A stretch of 64,000 nucleotides of DNA, from the NCBI RefSeq assembly GCF_033958435.1, contig NC_134139.1, forward strand, positions 204,087,501 through 204,151,500. The letters are read 5' to 3'. A program made the translations under genes and the position numbers. Positions 1 to 11,674 of the stretch are shown here, piece after piece (within the stretch, counting starts at the first letter, position 1; every line of letters starts with the position of its first letter). The DNA is from Carettochelys insculpta. Lineage: Eukaryota > Chordata > Testudines > Carettochelyidae. The notes below the pieces were generated by a model that worked only from the letters and a program-made list of their open reading frames with translations, did not search any database and was not told the origin of the DNA.

Positions 1-60
1 AAAATAATTTATTAGGTGATAAGTTTTCATGGGGGCAGACCCATTTCTTCAGGTCTGGAA
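1..60 (+). repeat. Tail of a Cry-type SINE, cut by the window edge
   Basis: The first 55 bases read like the 3' half of the turtle tRNA-derived SINE seen elsewhere in the window (for example 42560-42610): a block meaning 'attaggtgataagttttcatg' style text followed by 'cagacccatttcttcag'. The head lies outside the window. It adjoins the 3' side of the Penelope-like relic that follows. Confidence 0.6.
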
Positions 61-129
61 ATAGTGCTGGTAGTGAACTGGCACGATGAATATATAACAG
101 AGATAGAAAACAAACAAAAAAAAAAACCT

Positions 130-895
130 GACAAATCAGCTGAGGGGGCCAAGGGTAGGGAGGAAGTTACTTACTGCAAGTCTAAGTTGTAACTTGCCTG
201 AAATCTCTACAAAGACAGCTTCCCCGTCTTTGATATTTGTAATGTGTAAAGTAATTGCTATCTCTATTAAGGCCAAGGTGCAAAGTGTTGAATTTGAGAA
301 TAATTTCCAGTTCAGATGTCTCCCTTTGGAATCTGGTGTTAATCTGCGTTCTACCAAAAATAGACTATCAGGTTTTTAATACTATGGCTACTCTGTTGAA
401 ATGCTCACTGACAAGTTTGTGTATTCAGATGCCTAATATCTGATTTGTGTCCATTCATTTTTGGAGAAGTGATTGTCCAATATGCATAGCAGAGGGGCAT
501 TGCTGGCACCTGATGGAATATATAACATTAGTGGAAGCACAGGTATATGCGTCTCTGATCGTGTAACTGACAAAGTTCAGTCCAGTGATGGTGTCTCCAG
601 AGTAAATATGTGGGCAGAGTTGGCAACAGGGTTTGTTGCAAGGAAAAGTTCCAGGATTAGTATTTCTGTGGCATGTGTTTGCAAGTGAGAATTTTCCTAA
701 GGTTAGATGGTTGTCCCTAGGCCTCTCACCCAGAGTGTCTTGGAGTGTTGCATCATGTTCCAGTATACGTTGATAATGCGCTGGAGTGGTTTGAGTTGGG
801 GACCATAGGTGGTGGTGGTCTGTTATTGGCCTTGTTTTATCAGATACATAAAATGCAAGCAAATACAAAATTTGGGGGAGAGATGGCAAATACAT
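130..895 (-). pseudogene. Penelope-like retroelement relic, GIY-YIG endonuclease part
   Basis: Read on the minus strand, 895 to 455 encodes the cysteine-rich linker and the start of the GIY-YIG endonuclease of a Penelope-like element. Visible landmarks are PCNKPCCQLCPHI, then NVIYSIRCQQC and the IGQSLLQK stretch, which correspond to the usual 'C..C..CP', 'NLIYLI.C..C' and 'YVGQT...' blocks. The frame breaks near 455, and the rest (NGHKSDIR-like text and a diverged C-terminal tail) continues in other frames down to about 136. The reverse transcriptase half is absent upstream of 895. Penelope elements insert by target-primed reverse transcription, and the GIY-YIG domain supplies the nick. This copy is 5'-truncated and dead. 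It matches the relics at 40650-42480 and 43216-45070 in kind. Confidence 0.8.
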
Positions 896-932
896 TTCAC
901 CAAACTAGGTAAAGAGAAGAACAATCTCTCAC

Positions 933-958
933 TGTGTGTGTGTGTGTGTGTGTGTGTT
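933..958. repeat. (TG)n microsatellite
   Basis: About twelve uninterrupted TG units, followed by a short A tract at 959-969. Confidence 0.95.
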
Positions 959-969
959 AAAAAAAAAAA

Positions 970-2286
970 CAAAACATGATCACATTTTGCCGTACTGCAG
1001 ACAAACCCAGCCAGCCAAATTACCCAAAGAACTCCAGGTAGAATAAAAGGAAAAAATGGACCCTTGATATTTTTATATAATATAATATAATATTTATAAA
1101 ACAAATACACACCGTATTCTTTGAGGTTTTGTGTGTTGAGATTAAATTAGTTGTGTGTACTCAAGCTATTTTTAATTAGATTTTCCTGTAGGCAATATAT
1201 TCCTATGTATGGGGTTCTGAGCTGCTCTTGGGATACTTAGCACCTTAGCTCCTACTAATGTCAATGGAAGCAGAGTACTCAGCATCACACAGGATCAGAC
1301 TTATAGGATACTGAGATTTGTTGATTCTTATACTTCATTTTACTCCACTTTCATATTGATACATAACCAGTCCCTTTTTGTGTGGCCTAAATAAAAAAAA
1401 AAAAAAAACGGAGCTGGTACTCAGCTAGCTCCCCGTTACCCTTCTTCCCCCAGCCAATCCCATGGCTGGGGCTGCCAAAGTGCTGGTACTCAGTACCAGC
1501 ACAAAAAACCACTGGGTATAACTATAGTTAACACCATAAAAGTATACTGGCGTAAAACTGAGATAGTAAAGGAAATAATTTGGCCCATAAGGTTTTTAAG
1601 TTTTATGTTCAAAAACAGTTTTAAAAAAAATTCTCAGAATAAAGCTTGAAGAAGAGCGTGCGTCTCTTGATGTTTATGTATTTAATAGTACTGTCTGCAT
1701 CTTGTTTCCCATAATGTAAGTTGGCACGTGATACTCCTACTACTGCCTTTCTGCACAGCTCAGTTCCTATGGTTACCCAGCCTTTTGTCATGTCACAAAG
1801 GTTGGCATTCTGGTTCTCATGAGCCCACTTCTGCACTTTGACTGTCTCTCCTTTCACACCCCTTGCTAAGCTTGGCCTGTTGCTATGCTTGAAGGCCTGA
1901 CAGCAAGGGGGTTCCCATAGTAACAGGAATGAAAATCTAAGGAAACAGTGCATGGAAATAAAAGGCATGGTTAATTTGAATTTGAACAAGGAAGGAAGTC
2001 GTCTTGTAGTTCAGCTTTGTGTATTGCAAGGACCTAAAATTTACCTTTTTTAAAAGTTGCTTTTCAATCTGTAAACTTGTTTATGTTCCCTGTTACTTGA
2101 TTCATAGAACAAAAGTTGTCATGTTTTGAGTCATGGAGCAATAAGAAACATGTTCCTTTTGAAATTTTGGGCAAGTTTCTGATCAAATACGTTTTCTTTT
2201 TTTCCCCATAGAACCAAAACAGGATTTGATTTCTTTCTGCACCATTTTATACATATATGGCTTTTGATTCAATATTAGTTTTAAAC
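970..2286. other. No gene recognised
   Basis: AT-rich non-coding sequence with short A tracts (for example 1393-1408). A 122-codon minus-strand frame at 1621-1989 resembles no protein I know. I see no splice-consistent exon. Confidence 0.5.
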
Positions 2287-2656
2287 CAGGAGCGTCCAAA
2301 CTTTTTTTTCATCAGGTGCCATGCAGCAATTTTTTACATGTTCCGGAGGCCAAATACAAAATAGCCCCAAACCTCCTCACCCCCACCAATGCACGGCCCC
2401 AAACCACCAGCCCCTGCACCCCTAGGTTTAATACACACATCCACACCCCCGGCTGCTCCAAGCCATGCCCAGACTTAACCCCCTGACTGCATCCAGGTAC
2501 CCTACACCCCAGCCCCGGTGACTCACCGAAGCTGCTGGTGGAGCCACGCCTCTGGACTCCTGAGAGCCACACTGTTTCCGGCCCCGAGAGCTGCACAGCC
2601 ACCTTTTTAAAATGGCACCACTGCCAGCTCCGTGAGCCAAATGTTGGACATCCTTG
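2287..2656. mobile_element. hAT-like MITE
   Basis: The left end begins CAGGAGCGTCCAAAC and the right end, reverse complemented, begins CAAGGATGTCCAACAT, giving imperfect inverted ends. The flanking 8-mers TTTTAAAC (2279-2286) and GTTTAATG (2657-2664) agree at 5 of 8 positions, as expected for an old 8-bp hAT duplication. The interior is C-rich and non-coding. Confidence 0.6.
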
Positions 2657-3329
2657 GTTTAATGGTTTTTGCTTGAGATACTTTTAATGTAAATTTTTGT
2701 GCAGCCTTAAAAGCAGACTTTGTTTTATGAAGTAGTAAACATCAAGTGATCACAACATGTAGAAGCTTTTGAGTAAGGTCCCATTATAGCTGTACCCTTT
2801 CCCAAGTAGAGTATCTTTCCTGCTTCACATTTAGTGTTCTCTGGGTCAAATCTAGATATGCGTAGCTCTGTAATGTAACTGCAAGGCAAAAAAGGCAACA
2901 ACTGGTTTTTGTCCTCAAGCTTCCCAGGGTTTATTATGAACAGTTGAGGAAAAATTATTTCATTTTTTCCAAATTGTAGATAACTTAAGTGATCAGAATT
3001 TGGTCTGCAGATTTGGCGCATTAAGTCTTCAGGCCACAGTTGAAATTTTTCTATAGTTTTTTTGAATATTTCTTACTATGCAGAGGAAACATTTAGAAAT
3101 ATTCTGTTTTTGAAACTTTGCCTTGAGGTTTTTTTAAATTCCTGTAGATAAAACCTCACAATCCTTGTACAAATGCCAAACTATGGATGCATAAATATGT
3201 TGATACTCTCTCTTGGATGTAGGTAGTGTTTGAAGGTAATAAAATTAAGCACATAAGATACTCCATTTGAGAACAACTTGGAGTGAGATAACAAAAAAAA
3301 AAAAAAAAAAAAAAAAACCAACACTCAGA
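2657..3329. other. No gene recognised
   Basis: Non-coding sequence ending in a run of about 26 A at 3292-3317. The A run could be the tail junction of the minus-strand LINE that follows, or a separate insertion. Confidence 0.4.
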
Positions 3330-3790
3330 TCCAGTAGTAGTAGGCATCCTTCAGTCTGCATAGACTATGGATTGCTCCCTTTATAGTTTCAGTTGAGGAC
3401 TTCATTTACAGCGTCTACTCTGACTATGAAGACCCACACGAGAGTGACAGTCCTTGCTGCATCTCTTGCAGATGTGGTGGGTGTCTGGCAAGTCCTTAGT
3501 GTGCTTGCTGTGCGCTCGCTTCTCCTCTGCTAGCTGTCTGATCCTCATCTCGCCCTTCTGAAGGCCCCTGTGTAACCCCTGCCTCCATCTGCTGCGGTCG
3601 TCTGCTAGTTCTTCCCAGTTGTCCAGCTCGATGTCTACCTCTCTGAGGTCTCTCTTGCAGACATCTTTGTAGCGCAAAATGAATGACAATGGACAGCGTT
3701 TCCTTGAACTGTGCACGTACCACAGTCTGTGCATCACAAACTCAGATCCATCAACTATTTTATTTCTGACATTATGGGGGGCCACTTTTC
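3330..3790 (-). pseudogene. Non-LTR retrotransposon (LINE) ORF2 C-terminus
   Basis: The minus-strand frame 3785-3402 encodes a typical LINE C-terminal region: YKDVCKRDLREVDIELDNWEELADDRSRWRQG, then a basic region, then a C2H2-like knuckle CKRCSKDCHSRVGLHSQSRRC. The 'FKDVCKRDLK...W...A.DR..WR' pattern and terminal zinc knuckle are common to a widespread vertebrate LINE lineage. I cannot place the clade from sequence alone. Only the last 120 or so residues remain, so the copy is strongly 5'-truncated. Confidence 0.7.
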
Positions 3791-4409
3791 TTTATCACAG
3801 CTGCAGGCTCTCAGACTCTCTCCTTCCCTCCTACTTTACTGGTCCTTATTAGCAGCCATGATAATGGTGGGGTGTAGGGTAAGAAGCATTTAGTTGAACA
3901 CAGTGTTGCCAAAGAACCAAGGTTTACTGTTCTGCTACAGAAGCAGCTGATTCTGCTGACTTCCTTTGGCTCATCAGAGGGGATCCCCGTTTGATGGACC
4001 TGAGGAAGTCTGTTGGGACTGAGAGCTCTACCAGACTTGTCTGAGTTGTGGGGTGGATAGTGCAGGTGTTGGACAGGTTGGCACTGGGCTCAGAAGCAGA
4101 GTTTGATATAAAAAAAAAAAAACTTGTGCATATGCAGATGCTCATTTTCCTGTCATTTCTGTAGGTCTCTTCTGAGACTAAAGGTGCAAAATGCCCTGGA
4201 AACAACTTTGCAGTGATTCAATCTGATTCTTCAGAGCAGAAATGCCTTCTGACAAATGGGTCCTGGTTCTCAAGTAAAACAAATACGTTCACCCGGAAAA
4301 ACTGGGAAACTATTCAAGTGAATGCGTCTGCCAAATGTCCACAAAGGGGCTTGGTACACAGTGTAGTATTCTGCAATAAGCTAACAAGGCTGGCCATTGT
4401 TATCGCAAA

Positions 4410-4827
4410 GGCTGTGTCTGCACTAGCCCCCCACTTCAAAAGGGGGAAGCTACTGAGACACTTCGAGATATGCTAACCAGGTGCTTCCATGAATATGCAG
4501 CACCTCATTAGCATAACGGTGGCTGCAAGTGCTGCTTTTGATCGCGTATGGCTCATCTACATGGGGTCCTTTTCAAAAGGACGCTGCAGGCTTCAAAATC
4601 CCCTTATTCCTATTTGTTTGCGGGAATAAGGGGATTTTGAAGTGTGCAGGGTCCTTTCAAAAAGATGAGCCACACACGATCAAAAGCAGCACTTTCAAAG
4701 TGCCATGGCTGCCATTATGCTAATGATCCACTGCATATCCCTGGAAGCAGCTTGTTAGCATATCCCAAAGTGTCTCATTAGCATTCCCCCTTCAAAGAGA
4801 ATGGGGGCGGCTAGTGTAGGCATAGGC
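4410..4827. mobile_element. Palindromic MITE with Harbinger-like ends
   Basis: About 418 bp that is almost entirely one inverted repeat. The left end GGCTGTGTCTGCACTAGCCC pairs with the right end at 4805-4827. The centre is exact: the 20-base arms 4591-4610 and 4623-4642 are perfect reverse complements around a 12-base loop. Intermediate blocks (ATCGTG/CACGAT type, CATTAGCAT) also pair. It has no coding capacity. Confidence 0.8.
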
Positions 4828-6099
4828 AGACTTCTTTTAAATGCCTGTGATATTTTAACAGTGATTAAATACAAGGGTTTCCTCACAGTTTCCTGACATA
4901 AAAATCTCAAAAGGGTAAAACTGGTTTGCTGCTATTGCTTGATTTAAAGTTTGCAACTTCAGGTAAAAGGCAAAAAGAATTATGTCAGTCCCAAAAAAAT
5001 GAGGGAGTCCAAGTCATTGCCACTATTTTATCGAGTGTTGGCGACATGCTGTGTCGTGACTGGAACTCAAAAGATGGCCCAGCCCCTGTCCCAAGGGGCT
5101 TACGTTCAAACAAAACATTGGCTGTCCATGTGTGCAGAACATGTAGTAACAGACCCACCGCTTACAATAGCAGAATACATTATTACTGGTTGCTTCCATG
5201 AGCACAGGATCCAAAATAAACTGATTTGTCAGTCTGATTCAATGGATTTACATTTCAGGTCTTGATATTATGCATGTAATACTGATGATGTGACGGGTGT
5301 TTTAAAGCAAGCACTGGATAAAATATGAATACCTAAAAGATGGCAGTTCAGAGACTAAGGATAAAATTTTCAAGTTAGAAGCAACTTGATAATATTGATT
5401 TTAAGTCTGTTAGACCGATTTTTTTTCCAAGTTCCTTTCCTCACTATAAATTCCATTAGCTCCATTTGTACAGCACTAAAATTGACCAATATTGAAATTG
5501 TGAAATCATAGTAATCTGATGGGTGTAGTGTTCAGTTCAAATTTAAAATTCCGAATGAAGGGTAGTGAGGATGCTCTGTGTTTTAAATCAAATTTATCAG
5601 CCTCCACAGATGTCCTGTATGTGCCCCACAATGCCCCACAGTTCTCTGCTCTGGCCTCTCACATCTCCACTGCTCTCAGGTGCGAAGGAATTAGGCAACA
5701 GGAATACTGTTTCAGTTTGGCACCTGGAAGGCCACGGCTGTAGGGTCGTGAGAGGCTGAAATATCTTCTTTCTCTTTATTTCATAGTAGCATGGCTGTGG
5801 GGTCTGTAGTTCTGTGTATACCCCTGCTAGCTCTGCCCCTCTTTTTTTATTCCTGCACTGCCTGGCACCAGCTGCTGCCCCTCTGTACCATGTGTCACCT
5901 AGGCTGTGGGTGGGGGTTGTGCTTGTCCAGTAGAACAAGAAACTTCTTTTCAGCTGTTTACATGTTCTCCTGCCCCCACATCCCCTCTCTTCCCTCCCCA
6001 AGAGGCTCCACACATTCTGAAACTTTCCCATGCCCAGCCGCATCACGTGGCTTGATCCCAAACCAATAAAAGGGCATGCTGCACAAGGTGCCAGGAAGC
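4828..6099. other. No gene recognised
   Basis: Non-coding sequence. The part 5580-6060 has a C- and T-rich character with several short overlapping frames, none resembling a known protein. It may be an old unrecognised repeat. Confidence 0.4.
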
Positions 6100-6910
6100 T
6101 TGCACATGGGGAGGGTCACAATTTTCAGGGGCTGGCTATAGCAGGGGGTCTTTTAGCCATCTGGGGATTGTCTCCCACAGTGGTCACGATTTTTGGGGGC
6201 TGGCTGGAGCCGGGAGTCTTTTAGCTACCCGGTGGAAGTTTCCTTCGGCACACACAATTTTCAGTCAATGTAAGAAATACTTTGTCACTAGAGTGGCTGT
6301 CTTCTCAGACCAATTTTTTGTATGGGCTTTATCCAGAGGTCCAAGGGGCTGGCTTTATTTGGGGGTCTTTTAGCCGCCTCGAGCCATAACTGTTTCAGCA
6401 ATTAGTTCGAGTTTCAGTGTTGCAACCGTGTCTGCTTAAACATATTCTTCTGCTAAGGGGGGTCTTTGCAGGAAGCCTGAATCTGGATTCAGGTCCCAGC
6501 ATAATCAAAGGGTCTCCATAGCCGGTCACCATTTTCGGGGCTGTCAAACGTCAGCTGTCTTTTTGTCGTGTCTGCTTCATGTCATCTTTTCTAGGAGGCC
6601 TAAATCCATATCCAAGGCCAAGCTTAATCAAAGCCTAGGCATGCTGCTCATAGGGGCAGGTAGTGGGTCTCCGTGGGTGGGCACAATTTTCAGGTGCTAG
6701 CTGTAGCCCCAGGGGTCTTCTAGCTGCCCTGAACCGTACATGTTTCAATTAAGGCAATGTAGTAGCTACCCAGTTACCACAGTTCTCAAAGCAAGGCTTG
6801 TAGTAGGGAATATTCTTGTTCTGCGTCTCTTTCGGCAGCTCCAAATCTGGCTGTAGTCTGGAGTCTTCTAGCCACCCCAAGCTGCAACCGTTTCAATAGT
6901 TCATTCAAGT
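6100..6910. repeat. Diverged tandem repeat array, 'GGGGCTGGCT...GTCTTTTAGCC' motif
   Basis: A motif of about 40 bases recurs at roughly 6128, 6198, 6345, 6693 and 6850: (G)GGGCTGGCT, then a variable G-rich stretch, then GTCTTTTAGCC or GTCTTCTAGC. Other words recur between them: 'ACCGTTTCAAT' or 'ACTGTTTCAG', 'GTTTCAGTGT' (6411, 6910), and 'CACAATTTTCAG' (6117, 6246, 6687). Spacing is irregular (70 to about 350 bases), so higher-order units have been rearranged. Confidence 0.6.
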
Positions 6911-6984
6911 TTCAGTGTAGCACTCGTGTACTTCAACATACTTGACATGGGAGGGGAATGAAGTGTGGGAAGATGTCATCATAT

Positions 6985-7205
6985 ACCCACATCTATTTGC
7001 TGGGCCAGAATGCTAGAGGGCTCCGGGAACTGTGGGATAGGTTCCCACAATACACTGATACAGTGCTCGATTTAAGCTACTTGTATGTGGCAGCAGTAAG
7101 TCGGTTTTGTGGGGAACACGTGGGAAGGTGAAGATGCTCAAAAGTGAATGGATAAAACCCAGCATTAAGAAATCAATTTCAGCTCGTAGTGTAGATGCAG
7201 CCTTA
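6985..7205. repeat. Interspersed repeat, shared with 8960-9260
   Basis: The block around 7020-7080 (GGAACTGTGGGATAGGTTCC, then CACAAT.CAC and ...GATTTAAGCTA) is a diverged copy of 9122-9180 (GCAACTGTGGGACAGGGGCC, CACAATGCACCACTG, GAGCTTAGACA). Both continue with a 'GTCGGTTTTGTG' or 'GTTGATTTTGTG' word. The end reads GTAGTGTAGATGCAGCCTTA, which resembles a DNA-transposon terminus. The family was not identified. Confidence 0.5.
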
Positions 7206-8245
7206 GACTTACTCTGCAAATCTGCATAGCTGTCCTAGCTGAAAATACAGCCCATTTACTTAAGATAGCTATTTTCTACTTCTAAAAGAAAAAGTCTACC
7301 ATGACATGTTCTTTTTAAAGTATTTAATTACTGAACTGTTAGAGAAGAAGCTGTTCCCTATGGGTGGGCCTTTTTGCTTCAACAAGTAGAGATACAGCTC
7401 AGAGATATGAAGACAGAGACAGTCTTCAGTGCACTAGACAAATACATAAACTGAGAAAAGGTGGCTGCTGTTCAAATAGAAAACTTATTCTCTCTCAGAT
7501 TAGATAATGCTTATTTTCACCAACTCATTTTGCAACACAATTAAAAATGTTCCCAGCACACAGCATGTGTAAAATTTAAACTTAAGGTTTGTGAGTGGGA
7601 TACTGTTCTTACGAAAGGGGCATGGAGACTGTAGTAAAAATGCAGGTAACTTCCCACAGAAGAAAATATAGTTACCAACTAGAAAAGCAACTGTAAATTC
7701 ACTTCTGAATGGAGGAAAAAATTAAAGTTGCAAAAAGCCCATCATATTTATTAGATGTAGGCCACTAGTGAGTAGAGATCGCTGCTATTATGCTGCTCAT
7801 ACGCTGTTTCCTTATAGCTCTCAGCTATACACTTCTTGTCTGTAATATTTAAACTGTAATCTTCTTGGGCAGAACGCATCTTTTTCTGTGTTTATACAAA
7901 GGGATTTTGACATATGACTGGGACCTTTAGGTGATATGGCATCACAAATAAATTACTTAACAAAATTAACTTTTCTCCTTTCATCAGATTAGTGACTGAA
8001 CCAGAGGCTCTCAAACTGGGAGGGTTCAGACATCAGGTTTTTGGTCTTCCTACGGGGGCCAAGGGCAGAGCAGGTCTCTTCTGTTCTGTCTTAATTGTGT
8101 CAGAGGTGAAAATGTTTGTAGTGAAGATGGTAGGCATTCAGTGCAGAGCATTGATGGAATGGTATGAGAGTGAAACCTGTTCAGTTAGAAAACCAATCTT
8201 TTGACTTGAACTTTTAGCACTATCTGGAAATCATTCATCTGAATG
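7206..8245. other. No gene recognised
   Basis: AT-rich non-coding sequence with no repeat I can name. Confidence 0.4.
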
Positions 8246-8770
8246 ATCATAGAGTTGTATGACCAGAAGGGACCTCAAGAAGTCATCTGGACCCGTGGTG
8301 GGCCCAAACCCAATCTAGACCATCCCTGACAAGTGTTTTGTCTAGCTTGCTCTTAAAAATTTCCAGGAACACAAATTTTGCAACCTCCCTGGACAATTTA
8401 TTCCAGTGCTTAACCATGCTGCCAGTTAGGAAGTTTTTCCTAATGTCCAACTTAAATCTCCCTTGCTACAATTTAAGGCCATTGCTGTTTGTCGTCAGGG
8501 ATTTACGAGAACAGAGTTTCTCCTTCCTTTGTGTACAGTCAGTTATGTACTTGAAAGCTGTTTTCACATTTTTCCCCCTCAGTCTTCTCTTTTTTCTAGA
8601 CTAAAGAAGCCCACTTCTTTGTCTTACATTGTAGGTCTTTTTTTAGACCTTAACTCATTATTTTTGTTGCCCTTCTCTGGACTTCATCCAATTTGACCAC
8701 ATAATTCCTGAAGTGTGACACCCAGATCTGGACACACTACTCCAGTTAAGTCCTAATCAGTATGAGGTAG
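8246..8770 (-). mobile_element. CR1 LINE 3' fragment
   Basis: It starts with ATCATAGAGTTGTATGACCAGAAGGGACCTC-type text, the reverse complement of the amniote CR1 3' end, and continues through the CR1 words 'TTTCCAGTGCTTAACCA', 'TTCCTAATGTCCAACTTAAA' and 'GTGTGACACCCAGATCTGGACAC'. The orientation is therefore minus, with the 3' terminus at the left. It covers 3' UTR and the distal end only. Confidence 0.85.
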
Positions 8771-8959
8771 AGGGTTAGACTCTAGGAAATGTCCAGACTA
8801 ATAGAAAAGACCACTTGTAAAGATCTTCACTTTCCTCAATTTTTACTATCCTCTACAATTTCATCAGCTTTTCCCATCTACTGTGTTCTGGGCAGATTGA
8901 CCCATAAATAGCCAGCTCAGACAGCGTCAGTCATCACAGGGTTGAACTCTAGGAAGCAT

Positions 8960-9260
8960 CATGAGTTGGGGCAGGCTTCAAAAAATTACTGTTTTTCCAA
9001 CAGCAGTGGGGAGTGAGAGCAATGCACTCTGGGATGATGACATCACACACCCACAACCACTTGCAGCACAATTTTTTTCCATAACACACTGGCAAAAAAA
9101 AACCCCAAAATGTAATGGGGCTGCAGCAACTGTGGGACAGGGGCCCACAATGCACCACTGCAACAATTGAGCTTAGACAATTTGCCAGAGACAGACTAAG
9201 TTGATTTTGTGAGCAGATGTTGACACTCAATGTCAGTTTTAAAAATCTAGTGTTAAAAAG
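8960..9260. repeat. Interspersed repeat, second copy of the 6985-7205 family
   Basis: Shares the GCAACTGTGGGACAGGGGCC, CACAATGCACCACTG and GTTGATTTTGTGAGCA words with 6985-7205. The left part (8990-9060) contains AGTGAGAGCAATGCACTCTG-type text. It is non-coding. Confidence 0.45.
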
Positions 9261-9299
9261 TTGACATTAACAAATTCTACTTTATTCCCAAATATAGCC

Positions 9300-10390
9300 C
9301 ATGATCAGCAGCAGCAACCATGGACTCGGTGCCTATTGGTGTCTGGTGCCTCTCTCACTATTTCTGTCCCTCTTACCCTGTCCAGGGCAGAGTGGTGCAG
9401 AGGTAGTCTACAGAAACTAAGCCAATCTACTATATCTTCAACCCATTCTCTTTGGGGTCTGCCTGTCCTATTTGAACCATCCATTATGCCCAATACCAGG
9501 GTCTTGATATTTTTTCATTGGGAGTTCATTCTGTAAATATGCCCAAATAGCTGCTACTTCTGTTGTATGACCTTCTGCAGTAGGATCTCTTTTGACAGTG
9601 TGTTCCTATCTAATTCCTTGTTGACCACCTGCATTCATCCTAGTCTCAGGATCTTACTATAACAACTTTCGAACACCAATATCCTTCTCTTAGAATCTTT
9701 CGTTATCACCCATGTCTCACATCCATACAACATGCTGCTGAATATGCATGTTTTCTAGACTTTCAGCTTCATTTTTATGTTAATCGCTTTGCTTTTCCAC
9801 ATCTTACCCATTACCTTCAAACTCGCCCTTGCTTTCACTATTCTAGTCAATATTTCCTTCTTACAGTCTAGACCATATGTTGTTCCCCAGATACGTGAGG
9901 TTCTCTACGTTCTCTAGTGTGATCCCATCTACGCTGATCTTGCTTCTTATTTCCTTATTTCAAAATACTATTGATTTTGTTTTATTGATATTCATAATCT
10001 ATCTGTACTGTTTCCCTTTCTCATTTAGCACCTGCACTGTTTTTGCTAGCTTCTCATCTTCATCAATGGTAACTATATCATCCGCACACCTCAAGTTGTT
10101 AATTCTTATCCCATGAACAGATATCCCTTCTGCCTCTTCCTTGATCTTGTCCATGGCTCTCTAGATGCGATATCGGATCTCCTTGTCTCGTACCTCTACT
10201 AATTCTAAATCAACTTTCCAACTCTCCGCATTGTCATTGATATTCTTCAATAACTGTATCAGTCTGCTATCCACTCCATATGACTCCAACACCGCCCAAG
10301 TCACTTTCTGATTTATACTGCCTTTTGAAAATCAGCGTAGACATACCCATGGCCATGTTCCTAAAATCTGCGTAATGTGGAGAAAAGACT
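9300..10390 (-). pseudogene. Non-LTR retrotransposon relic (RT palm to C-terminus)
   Basis: Read on the minus strand with frame changes, about 10100 encodes the RT catalytic box (GVRM-like text, ADDIVTIDEDEKLAKTVQ) followed by INKTKSIV. 9750-9550 carries LVFESCYSKILR and the GHI.RMNSQ block. 9493-9305 encodes GRPQREWVEDIVDW and REAPDTNRHRVHG, the conserved end of such proteins. Numerous stops and indels make it inactive. The family differs in its C-terminus from the LINEs at 3330-3790 and 12300-12830. The clade was not resolved. Confidence 0.7.
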
Positions 10391-11344
10391 GTGTTCGCAA
10401 CTGGCCTTTCACACTGTTTGAAGTGGCTCACAACTGAGTGCCAAACTCATGGCAGACATGTCAGCAAGGCAGTGCAGAGACCCAAAGCCGACTGTTCTGT
10501 AATTAGATTTGATTATCCCAACACCACATGGGAACTCCGGAAGCACTGTAACTGTTTTACCATGTTGCTACTGAAAGTCCCGTTGGGCTTTCAAGTCCAG
10601 GGATAAGTCTGTTCTAGGGAAATAAAAAATTTCAGATATGAGATTTTAGCTGCAGCAATTGCGTAGCTAGAATTGATGTATCAAGAATCGACTTATTTCC
10701 CTAATGGAGTTCAAGCCTCTTAATCTCATGTTGACATCCCTTATAGCATGGTGTACATGGGTCAACAGCTGAGCCCAGGGAGGCTGATCTTGCCGCATCT
10801 TCCCCAGATGCACAAAATCAAACTCAGGAAGATAACCACAGTGCGTCAATCTTCTGGTAAGTATAGACAAAGCCCTGGTTGCTATACGCCAAAAATCACA
10901 AAGGATTCAGGTTACTTCCGTTTTCAAGAGACCCCTCAAGTACCCTTAGTCTGGCTGTAACTCCAGATATCACATCCAAGGTTTAAAGCTAACAAACTTA
11001 CATATGCAAATGAGTTAGTCTCTGATGTCAAAAGATTATCACAACTCTATAATCTGTCAGCACAGAATGCCTTGTGGGGCTAACCTATGTTGACCTGTTT
11101 GATCTCTGGTGTGTATTTTGTAGTTCTGGCCCTGCAAGAGTCCTAACAGCAAGAGAAGATTGAGGTTTTCTTGTCACCTCTCCTTTATTTTCTTCTAGAA
11201 TTCAAGCTGATGGGACAAGTCCTTTTTGCATGTAGCCTGTTCATGGGGGTGCATGGGCAGTTAGCGAAGTCTTTTTGTATGGGATGATGCATTTAGTTTT
11301 GATGGCTCTTCCTAATGAGCAATAGGAAATTCCTGTAATAAGGA
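10391..11344. other. No gene recognised
   Basis: Non-coding. Some text near 10640-10930 ('GTAGCTAGAATTGATGTATC', 'AATCGACTTA') resembles old reptile repeats but I cannot name the family. Confidence 0.35.
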
Positions 11345-11455
11345 CAGTACCAGAGAGGTAGCCATGTTAGTCTGTACTACAACAAAACAAAGCAGCAGAA
11401 GTGTAGCACTTTAAAGACGATTTATTCAGTGATGGGCTTTTGTGGGACAGACTCA
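11345..11455 (+). mobile_element. Cry-type tRNA-derived SINE
   Basis: Head AGAGAGGTAGCCATGTTAGT (pol III promoter region), then 'GTAGCACTTTAAAGACGATT', 'TATTCAGTGATGGGCTTTTG' and 'GGGACAGACTCA'. This is the order of the turtle SINE, plus orientation. Confidence 0.85.
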
Positions 11456-11674
11456 AAGCTGGTCCATTTAGTTTCACTGGTTTATTACTTATTCCTTAAT
11501 TACTTGCGTGGAGGATGCTGCAAAATCATAGCTTTGAATTCATTAGGCCAAAGTTGCCACTAACTTAGGTGGGAATAAAAGTATTGAAGTGAATGAATTT
11601 AGCACTTTTTGGTTAACATCTATATGAACAGAGAAATTTAAAGAAGCTATTTGAAAACTCCTTATGTCTTAAAC

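Noticed and set aside
5040..5260. Overlapping frames at 4926-5265 as a small gene
   Set aside because: Several frames of similar length on both strands, none with a domain.
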